NCBI GenBank assembly: GCA_902797785.1
Contig: CADBUD010000209.1
Span: 1-12,412, forward strand
Length of the DNA stretch: 12,412 nt
Direction: 5' to 3'
From: an uncultured Lachnospiraceae bacterium
Lineage (GTDB): Bacteria; Bacillota; Clostridia; Lachnospirales; Lachnospiraceae
Shown here: positions 7,644 to 12,412 of the stretch, in pieces
Layout of the letters: the number at the start of each line of letters is the position of its first letter
Position numbering within the stretch: position 1 is the stretch's first letter
Translations under genes and position numbers: made by a program
The notes under the pieces: generated by a model
Databases searched by the model: none
What the model saw: only the letters and a program-made list of their open reading frames with translations
Told to the model about the DNA's origin: nothing

Positions 7644-9056
7644 CTAATTTTTCTGAAACAGCAAGAGCTGCAGGGTCTTCCATGGACGAAAAGAAAATGA
7701 AGTATATTTCTTTAGTGCCATCATCGATAAGAGACTGATGGAAAGCTGACTAATGAGCATTCCAATTAAATATCCGCTGATGCCGAAACGCGGAACCGAA
7801 AAAAAGACAAATAAAATCCGCAAAAAAATTCCAAAGCTGTTCAGCATAAAAGAAGTCATGCTTTTTCCCAACCCGTGCAGGATTCCATTGATCGTTATAG
7901 AGAGATACAGGAATGGACAAAGCCACGACAAAGTACAAATAAAATCCCCAGCCAAGCGGCTGTGAAAAAATAAATTTCCCAGGAAACGCCCTGTCAGCAA
8001 AAAGAAAATCGTGGATGTGATTCCGAGCAGAAGACAACAAGAAATGGTCCGTTCTGCTGTATTTTTAATCTGCTCCTGCTGATGATTTGCTTGTGCTGTC
8101 GCAACATTGGGGACAAGCAGAATGGATACGGAGTTTGTGAGTGCAGAAGGAAAGAGTATCAGCGGCAGGCTCATTCCTGTTAAAATTCCAAAAACAGAAA
8201 GAGCTTCTTTCGTAGACATACCGAACTGCCTTAAAAAAAATGGAATGGCGGTTACCTCCAGACTATTCAACAAGCTGATGCAGGTTCGGTTCATTGTCAA
8301 CGGAAAAGCCATTTGGAAAATATCCAAAAAACAAGTTCGCAAACGGACGGTCTGCTCTGTTTTCCTGCTCAAATCCGTCTGCTGCGGCTGATGAAAGTAT
8401 GGATCATTCTGTTTCTTATGAGAAGAAAAAAGCGAAAGGGCAGTCAATGAGTATAAAGAGGCACAGATTTCTCCAATCAGTATTCCTCCGGCGGCAACCT
8501 GTGCTGTGATATCCATCTGTTTTTCCAGGCAGATCTGGCAAATCAAAAATACACCGCCGACCCGCGCCAGCTGTTCTAGAAGCTGGCTGAATGCCGGAAT
8601 ACTGACATCATTGATTCCATAGTAAAAACCGCAGACACAGGAATGGATCGCCGCGAACGGCAGGGAATAGGAAATTAGCTTCAGCAGAGGAGCGCAGCGG
8701 GGCTCCTTAAGAATCTGTTCTGCCCAGAAAGCAGCAGAAGAGTGCAGGACGCTCATGCAGAGCAGACTGAGCAGAAGAGATCCAATCGTCGCCAGTCTGA
8801 CATAGCGCCACATGGTCTTGTACTGTCCGACGCTATGAAACTGGGCAGTGTATTTTGAAATACAGGTTTGAACTCCGGCAGAAGACAAAGAAATACATAG
8901 AGCAAAAATCGGAAAAATTAATTGATAAATTCCCATAGCTTCAGTACCGATTTTGTTCGAAATGAATATTTTATAGAAAAAGCCGATGATGCGGCTTAGG
9001 ACCCCTGCCAGCGTCAGGTAAAATGTTCCCTTTAATAATTTTGAGTGGATCTTCAT
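7644..9056 (-). CDS. SpoVB/MurJ-type oligosaccharide flippase (MOP superfamily)
   Basis: A 470-aa polytopic membrane protein with about 12-14 hydrophobic segments. The N-terminus, GTFYLTLAGVLSRIIGFFYK followed by GIYQLIFPIFAL, is the pattern of the polysaccharide/lipid-linked oligosaccharide transporter branch of the MOP superfamily that includes Bacillus SpoVB and YkvU. A hydrophilic loop sits at about residues 211-242. Such proteins flip lipid-linked wall precursors; SpoVB is needed for spore cortex synthesis. Whether this one is sporulation-specific cannot be told here. The start at 9056 has AAGGAG (complement of 9065-9070) 8 nt upstream. It is the only minus-strand gene, convergent with efp and divergent from iscR. 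A -10-like TATTAT lies upstream on the minus strand but no good -35 was found. Confidence 0.9.
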   Translation of the reverse strand: MKIHSKLLKGTFYLTLAGVLSRIIGFFYKIFISNKIGTEAMGIYQLIFPIFALCISLSSAGVQTCISKYTAQFHSVGQYKTMWRYVRLATIGSLLLSLLCMSVLHSSAAFWAEQILKEPRCAPLLKLISYSLPFAAIHSCVCGFYYGINDVSIPAFSQLLEQLARVGGVFLICQICLEKQMDITAQVAAGGILIGEICASLYSLTALSLFSSHKKQNDPYFHQPQQTDLSRKTEQTVRLRTCFLDIFQMAFPLTMNRTCISLLNSLEVTAIPFFLRQFGMSTKEALSVFGILTGMSLPLILFPSALTNSVSILLVPNVATAQANHQQEQIKNTAERTISCCLLLGITSTIFFLLTGRFLGNLFFHSRLAGDFICTLSWLCPFLYLSITINGILHGLGKSMTSFMLNSFGIFLRILFVFFSVPRFGISGYLIGMLISQLSISLLSMMALKKYTSFSFRPWKTLQLLLFQKN

Positions 9057-9146
9057 GGAGGCCTCTCCTTTTCCTTTTAAAGAATATGTTCCTCACTATA
9101 ATATATGTGAAACTTCTTTCTTCTATGACTTTGATTCTCACACAGG

Positions 9147-9189
9147 GGATTAATGCACACAAATACTCCTTTCGGTCGTATTTGGCGCA
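9147..9189 (+). repeat. Hairpin repeat, copy 1 (upstream of iscR)
   Basis: GGATTAATGCACACAAA (9147-9163) matches copy 2 at 11050-11066 in 16 of 17 positions. The arm 9154-9166 pairs with 9178-9189: 11 Watson-Crick pairs, one A-C mismatch and one bulged A (9159). The 3' arm contains TTTGGCGCA, identical to copy 2. Arm positions 9164-9165 with 9179-9180 are T-A and A-T, where copy 2 has C-G and G-C, a compensatory change. Confidence 0.7.
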
Positions 9190-9238
9190 CTTCTGCCCTG
9201 GATTTTCACACTCTGTGCGCCTTTGGTGTGTGCATTTT

Positions 9239-9271
9239 GTTGCTATGAACAGCGGAGCTGTGAATAGTAAC
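9239..9271. repeat. Hairpin with GA/GA internal loop
   Basis: GTTGCTAT (9239-9246) pairs with ATAGTAAC (9264-9271) with one G-T wobble; GA faces GA as a symmetric internal loop (9247-9248 and 9262-9263); ACAGC (9249-9253) pairs with GCTGT (9257-9261) around a GGA triloop. The fold works on either strand apart from the wobble, which becomes A-C on the minus strand. There is no T-run, so it is not a terminator. Function unknown. Confidence 0.6.
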
Positions 9272-9300
9272 CTATCCGATCATAAATGCAAAAAAGCAGA

Positions 9301-9329
9301 TTGACAAGAAGTAGATTCCATGTTAGAAT
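9301..9329 (+). promoter_or_regulatory. Sigma-A promoter of the iscR operon
   Basis: Consensus -35 TTGACA (9301-9306), a 17-nt spacer and -10 TAGAAT (9324-9329). The predicted start near 9336 falls at the left edge of the operator palindrome. The leader is about 57 nt. Confidence 0.85.
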
Positions 9330-9334
9330 ACAAC

Positions 9335-9359
9335 ATATCCGAGTAAAATAATCGGATAT
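9335..9359 (+). promoter_or_regulatory. IscR type-1-like operator on the iscR start site
   Basis: A perfect 8-bp inverted repeat, ATATCCGA (9335-9342) and TCGGATAT (9352-9359), separated by 9 nt, 25 bp in all. Aligned by eye to the E. coli IscR type-1 consensus (25 bp, half-sites like ATASYYGACT) it agrees at about 21 of 25 positions. Its place over the predicted transcription start implies repression of iscR-nifS by cluster-loaded IscR (inference). Confidence 0.75.
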
Positions 9360-9392
9360 AGAAGAAAAACATTCCCGATATGAGGTGATGCA

Positions 9393-9839
9393 ATGAAAAT
9401 ATCTACCAAAGGGCGGTATGGGCTGAGAGCTGTCGTGGATTTGGCCGTTTACAGTGAAAAAACGCCTGTCTCCTTAAGCAGCATTTCCAAAAGGCAGAAT
9501 ATTTCTGTGAGCTATTTAGAGCAGCTCATTCCAAAACTTCGGAGAGCAGGAATTGTCGAGAGCGTCCGCGGCGCAAATGGCGGCTACCGGCTCTGCATCT
9601 CCCCAGCGGAAATTTCCATCGGGGCCATTTTGAGAGCACTGGAGGGAGAAATCCGTACCGTAGATTGCCCCAAAGAACCAGGCGAGGAAACGCACTGCAT
9701 CTCTTCCGATCGATGCGTAACAAAATTCGTCTGGGAAAAAATAAATGATAGCATCAATGACACAATCGATTATATTTTTCTTTCGGAATTAGCTGAAAAA
9801 GCAAAGCAGACGATGCCGGAAGAAACACAGAAAATATAA
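9393..9839 (+). CDS. iscR: Rrf2-family Fe-S cluster regulator IscR
   Basis: A 148-aa Rrf2-family winged-helix regulator. The N-terminus MKISTKGRYGLRAVVDLA, the recognition-helix region around SVSYLEQLIPKLRRAG (about 38-53) and the wing VRGANGGYRL (58-67) are all typical. Three cysteines, C92, C102 and C108, lie in the cluster-binding loop, as in IscR and unlike the cluster-free CymR. The spacing C-x9-C-x5-C is longer than the C-x5-C-x5-C of E. coli IscR. It leads an operon with nifS, nifU and mnmA and has an IscR-type palindrome over its own start, so autorepression according to Fe-S status is likely. GAGGTG at 9382-9387 supports the start. The third E. coli ligand, H107, has no obvious counterpart that I could assign. 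Confidence 0.93.
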   Translation: MKISTKGRYGLRAVVDLAVYSEKTPVSLSSISKRQNISVSYLEQLIPKLRRAGIVESVRGANGGYRLCISPAEISIGAILRALEGEIRTVDCPKEPGEETHCISSDRCVTKFVWEKINDSINDTIDYIFLSELAEKAKQTMPEETQKI

Positions 9840-9853
9840 AAGGAGAGCAGACA

Positions 9854-11035
9854 ATGAAAAAATTCATTTATTTGGATAATGCAGCAACGACGAAGACATC
9901 CCCCGAAGTGGTAGAGGCGATGCTTCCCTATTTCACTGAAAAATTCGGCAATGCTTCGACCGTTTACGAATTAGGGAATTATTCTAAGGATGCGATTACC
10001 AAGAGCCGGGAGACGATTGCAGACCTTCTTGGCGCAAAAGCTGAGGAGATTTATTTTACAGCGGGCGGCAGTGAGTCAGATAACTGGGCGTTAAAGGCGA
10101 CGGCAGAAGCTTATCGTTCCAAAGGAAACCATATCATCACTTCCAAAATCGAGCACCATGCCATTTTGCATACTTGCGAGTATTTAGAGAAGAACGGCTT
10201 TGAAGTTACCTATCTGGATGTCGATGAATTCGGCAGAATTCGCCTTGAGGACCTCAAAAAAGCAATCCGTCCGACAACGATTTTGATTAGTATTATGTTT
10301 GCCAATAATGAGATTGGTACGATCGAACCGGTCAGGGAAATCGGAGAAATCGCAAAGGAGCACGGTATACTATTTCATACCGATGCCGTACAGGCTTTTG
10401 GACAGGTTCCGATTTCTGTTGATGACGATCATATCGATATGCTCAGTGCCAGCGGTCATAAGCTTCATGGCCCGAAAGGAATCGGATTTCTCTATATCCG
10501 CAAAGGAGTCAAAATCCGTTCCTTTATTCATGGCGGCGCGCAGGAGAGAAAACGCCGGGCCGGAACCGAAAATGTTCCTGCCATTGTTGGCTTGGGAAAA
10601 GCTGTTGAACTGGCAAAAGCCAATATGGAAACTAAGATTCGGCAGGAGAGTGAACTGCGTGATTATCTGATTCAGAGAGTCTTGAAAGAAGTCCCTTATA
10701 CCCGGCTGAATGGTGATCCGAAAAAACGTTTGCCGAACAATGCGAATTTCTGCTTTCAGTTCATTGAGGGAGAGTCCCTGCTGATTCTATTAGACATGAA
10801 AGGAATCTGTGGCTCCAGTGGTTCAGCATGTACCTCCGGTTCCTTAGATCCATCCCATGTCCTTTTGGCAATTGGACTGCCGCATGAGATTGCCCATGGC
10901 TCTCTGCGTCTGACACTTGACATGGAAACGACCAAAGAGGAGATTGATTTTGTTGTGGATACGATCAAAGAGAGTATGGATCGTCTCCGTTCCATGTCTC
11001 CTCTGTACGAGGATTTTATCAAAAAGCAGCAGTAA
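9854..11035 (+). CDS. nifS: Cysteine desulfurase NifS/IscS
   Basis: A PLP-dependent enzyme that takes sulfur from L-cysteine, giving alanine and an enzyme-bound persulfide for Fe-S assembly and tRNA thiolation. At 393 aa it has the usual length. It opens with YLDNAATTKTSPEV; the PLP lysine is K203 in SGHKLHGPKG, and the persulfide cysteine is C326 in SGSACTSGS, the group I loop of NifS/IscS. The H-H pair in IEHHAIL (around residue 100) is the expected PLP-stacking region. It begins 14 nt after iscR behind AGGAG (9841-9845). The neighbours nifU and mnmA are its two expected sulfur acceptors. The NifS/IscS distinction cannot be made from the sequence alone and is naming only. Confidence 0.97.
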   Translation: MKKFIYLDNAATTKTSPEVVEAMLPYFTEKFGNASTVYELGNYSKDAITKSRETIADLLGAKAEEIYFTAGGSESDNWALKATAEAYRSKGNHIITSKIEHHAILHTCEYLEKNGFEVTYLDVDEFGRIRLEDLKKAIRPTTILISIMFANNEIGTIEPVREIGEIAKEHGILFHTDAVQAFGQVPISVDDDHIDMLSASGHKLHGPKGIGFLYIRKGVKIRSFIHGGAQERKRRAGTENVPAIVGLGKAVELAKANMETKIRQESELRDYLIQRVLKEVPYTRLNGDPKKRLPNNANFCFQFIEGESLLILLDMKGICGSSGSACTSGSLDPSHVLLAIGLPHEIAHGSLRLTLDMETTKEEIDFVVDTIKESMDRLRSMSPLYEDFIKKQQ

Positions 11036-11049
11036 CAACACACGCAGCA

Positions 11050-11107
11050 GGATTAATGCGCACAAACGCGATAGGAAGGGCGCTTTCAGCGCCTCGCGTT
11101 TGGCGCA
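11050..11107 (+). repeat. Hairpin repeat, copy 2 (between nifS and nifU)
   Basis: Begins GGATTAATGCGCACAAA (11050-11066). The arm 11057-11070 pairs with 11095-11107: 13 pairs and one bulged A (11062), at the same place as in copy 1. An inner stem GGCGCT (11079-11084)/AGCGCC (11088-11093) with a TTC loop is absent from copy 1. The stem is GC-rich, has no T-run and is therefore not a terminator. It starts 14 nt after the nifS stop codon. Confidence 0.75.
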
Positions 11108-11135
11108 ATAGGAAGCGGATAAATTCGTTTCCTAT
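11108..11135 (+). repeat. Second hairpin in the nifS-nifU gap
   Basis: ATAGGAAGCG (11108-11117) pairs with CGTTTCCTAT (11126-11135) through ten pairs, one a G-T wobble, around the 8-nt loop GATAAATT. It begins at the base following the preceding hairpin, so the two would stack. ATAGGAAG also occurs at 11071-11078 inside the first hairpin. The rest of the 158-nt gap holds a TCGGA/TCCGA mini-hairpin (11163-11179) just before nifU, but no terminator or clear promoter. Confidence 0.6.
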
Positions 11136-11193
11136 ACATCATAAGGGTTAAGAAAGGGACCCTCGGACAAGCATTCCGAAAAAAATAAAGCAT

Positions 11194-11631
11194 ATGTATA
11201 GTGAAAAAGTAATGGATCATTTTCAAAATCCCAGAAATGTAGGAGAAATCGAAGATGCCAGTGGAGTAGGAACCGTTGGAAACGCAAAGTGTGGAGATAT
11301 TATGAGAATGTATCTTGACATTGATGACAGTGGAATCATTCAGGAATGTAAATTTAAAACATTTGGCTGTGGTGCGGCAGTCGCGACCAGCAGTATGGCA
11401 ACAGAACTGGTAAAGGGAAAAACCGTTCAGGAAGCGATGACTGTGACCAATAAGGCTGTCATGGAAGCCTTAGATGGACTTCCTCCGGTAAAGGTACACT
11501 GTTCCTTACTGGCAGAAGAAGCCATTCATGCCGCTCTTTGGGATTATGCTCAAAAGAACGGGATTCAGATTGAGGGACTGAAGCCTCCAAAATCAGATAT
11601 CAGCGAAGGGGAAGAGGAAGAAGAATATTGA
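11194..11631 (+). CDS. nifU: Fe-S cluster scaffold NifU/IscU
   Basis: A 145-aa U-type scaffold on which Fe-S clusters are built with sulfur from the desulfurase. The three ligand cysteines are C33 (NAKCGD, with D35), C59 (FGCGAA) and C103 (HCS, preceded by H102). LPPVK at 96-100 is the motif recognised by the HscA chaperone in E. coli. It is the scaffold domain only, without the NifU C-terminal thioredoxin-like domain. A short acidic tail, SEGEEEEEY, encodes the purine-rich ribosome binding site of mnmA. The ATG is the only plausible start because MYSEKVMDHFQNPRNVG is the classic N-terminus, but no good Shine-Dalgarno lies in the usual window. The nearest is AAAGGGA around 11153-11159, beyond a small hairpin. 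Confidence 0.96.
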   Translation: MYSEKVMDHFQNPRNVGEIEDASGVGTVGNAKCGDIMRMYLDIDDSGIIQECKFKTFGCGAAVATSSMATELVKGKTVQEAMTVTNKAVMEALDGLPPVKVHCSLLAEEAIHAALWDYAQKNGIQIEGLKPPKSDISEGEEEEEY

Positions 11632-12412
11632 AGAAAAAAGTGGTTATTGGAATGTCGGGCGGGGTAGATTCCTCGACGGCAGCCTATCTTTTATTAGAAG
11701 CCGGCTATGAGGTCATTGGTGTCACCATGCAGATCTGGCAGGAAGAATCCGAAGCAGAATTGGAAGAGAATGGCGGCTGCTGTGGATTATCCGCAGTAGA
11801 AGATGCCAGGAGGGTCGCCTCGATGCTTCAGATTCCGCATTATGTTATGAATTTCCGAAAGGAGTTCCAAAAAAACGTCATAGACTATTTTGTAAATGAG
11901 TATTATCACGGGCGCACACCGAATCCCTGTATTGCCTGTAACCGCTTCGTAAAATGGGAGTCTCTTTTGCATCGTTCCATGGAAATCGGAGCCGATTATA
12001 TTGCAACCGGACATTATGCCCGGATTGCGCAGCTTAAAAATGGACGATATACGATTCAAAATGCCGCCTATTCGGCCAAAGATCAGACCTATGCCTTGTA
12101 CAACCTGACACAGGAGCAGCTCATGCGGACTCTCATGCCGGCAGGTGATTATTCCAAAGAAGAAATCCGCAGTATTGCAAAGAAAAACGGGCTTCTTGTG
12201 GCGGACAAGCCGGACAGCCAGGAAATTTGTTTTGTCCCGGATGGAGATTATGCCGGATTTTTGGAAGAATACAGTGGGCAGCCATCCCGTCCCGGCAATT
12301 TTGTCTTATCGGATGGAACCATTGTCGGACAGCACCGGGGCATCATTCATTACACCGTTGGTCAAAGAAAGGGGCTGCAGCTTTCCCTGGGACATCCTGT
12401 TTTTGTGTTAGA
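11628..12412 (+). CDS. mnmA: tRNA 2-thiouridine(34) synthase MnmA, 3'-truncated by window end
   Basis: MnmA adenylates and thiolates U34 in the anticodon of Lys, Glu and Gln tRNAs using sulfur that ultimately comes from cysteine desulfurase. The reading frame opens at TTG, overlapping the nifU stop codon as TTGA, behind GGGGAAGAGGAAG in the nifU tail, and stays open for 261 codons to the window edge. The start KKKVVIGMSGGVDSS includes the PP-loop (residues 10-16). The catalytic cysteines are C101 in TPNPCIACN and C201 in SQEICFV; ATGHYAR and YTVGQRKGL are also typical. About 100 residues are missing compared with the usual length of about 360. No ATG gives a full PP-loop: the first internal ATG lies just before SGGVDSS and would lose the beta-strand ahead of it. 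Confidence 0.95.
   Translation, partial: MKKKVVIGMSGGVDSSTAAYLLLEAGYEVIGVTMQIWQEESEAELEENGGCCGLSAVEDARRVASMLQIPHYVMNFRKEFQKNVIDYFVNEYYHGRTPNPCIACNRFVKWESLLHRSMEIGADYIATGHYARIAQLKNGRYTIQNAAYSAKDQTYALYNLTQEQLMRTLMPAGDYSKEEIRSIAKKNGLLVADKPDSQEICFVPDGDYAGFLEEYSGQPSRPGNFVLSDGTIVGQHRGIIHYTVGQRKGLQLSLGHPVFVL

Larger units (their letters stand above)
9057..9392. other. 336-bp divergent intergenic region, structured
   Basis: The gap between the minus-strand flippase and iscR holds, from left to right: the flippase ribosome binding site and a weak minus-strand -10; a hairpin repeat (9147-9189); a stretch at 9190-9238 that can pair in several alternative ways; a second hairpin (9239-9271); the iscR promoter (9301-9329); and an IscR-type operator (9335-9359). 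No convincing coding sequence is present. A 93-codon open frame crossing it starts antisense inside the flippase gene and lacks a ribosome binding site. Confidence 0.75.

Noticed and set aside
9093..9108. Minus-strand promoter for the flippase
   Set aside because: A TATTAT/TATAGT-like -10 is present but no reasonable -35 occurs at 16-18 nt, so I do not list it as a feature.
9023..9304. 93-codon plus-strand open frame across the divergent region
   Set aside because: It begins antisense inside the flippase gene, has no ribosome binding site, and its sequence is made of the hairpin elements, so it is most likely spurious.
10917..11111. 64-codon open frame ending in the copy 2 hairpin
   Set aside because: It overlaps the 3' part of nifS in another frame and ends in the palindromic repeat; no start signal and no family resemblance.
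11163..11179. TCGGA-7-TCCGA as a second IscR site before nifU
   Set aside because: The half-sites are in the opposite order to the iscR operator and only 5 bp long; it is better read as a mini-hairpin.

Overview
The window looks like chromosomal housekeeping DNA from a low-to-mid GC Gram-positive anaerobe of the class Clostridia, most likely a Lachnospiraceae-type gut bacterium. This is inferred from strong AAGGAGG-type ribosome binding sites, sigma-A style promoters, the gene content (NrdR, YqeG, EF-P with a lysine tip, a SpoVB-like flippase, a NifS/NifU pair with an IscR-type Rrf2 regulator) and short operons. Species cannot be told from the sequence alone. No phage, transposase, CRISPR, tRNA or rRNA is visible.

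Layout. (1) 62-4736, plus strand: a three-gene envelope module made of a MoxR AAA+ ATPase, a membrane-anchored DUF58 protein (4-nt overlap) and an 8-helix membrane protein with an extracytoplasmic transglutaminase-like domain and intact Cys-His-Asp. (2) 4733-6825, plus strand: an extended -10 promoter, then a monoacylglycerol-lipase-like alpha/beta hydrolase, nrdR (26-nt overlap) and yqeG. (3) 6834-7588: efp with its own promoter and a strong intrinsic terminator. (4) 7588-9056: a long inverted repeat, then a SpoVB/MurJ-type flippase on the minus strand. (5) 9057-9392: a structured divergent intergenic region ending in an excellent promoter and a 25-bp IscR-type operator. (6) 9393 to the window end, plus strand: iscR, nifS, nifU and mnmA, a sulfur-trafficking operon in which the desulfurase feeds both Fe-S cluster assembly and tRNA 2-thiolation. 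mnmA starts at TTG, overlaps nifU by 4 nt and runs off the window.

The proteins all belong to known families. The signals that ordinary annotation would miss are non-coding. First, a small hairpin repeat occurs twice (9147-9189 and 11050-11107), once upstream of iscR and once between nifS and nifU; it has a conserved bulge and two compensatory base-pair changes. Second, another hairpin at 9239-9271 has a symmetric GA/GA internal loop. Third, a near-perfect IscR type-1-like palindrome sits on the iscR transcription start and predicts autoregulation by cluster status. The two hairpin-repeat copies bracket the iscR-nifS part of the operon and may be a repeat family or an RNA control element.
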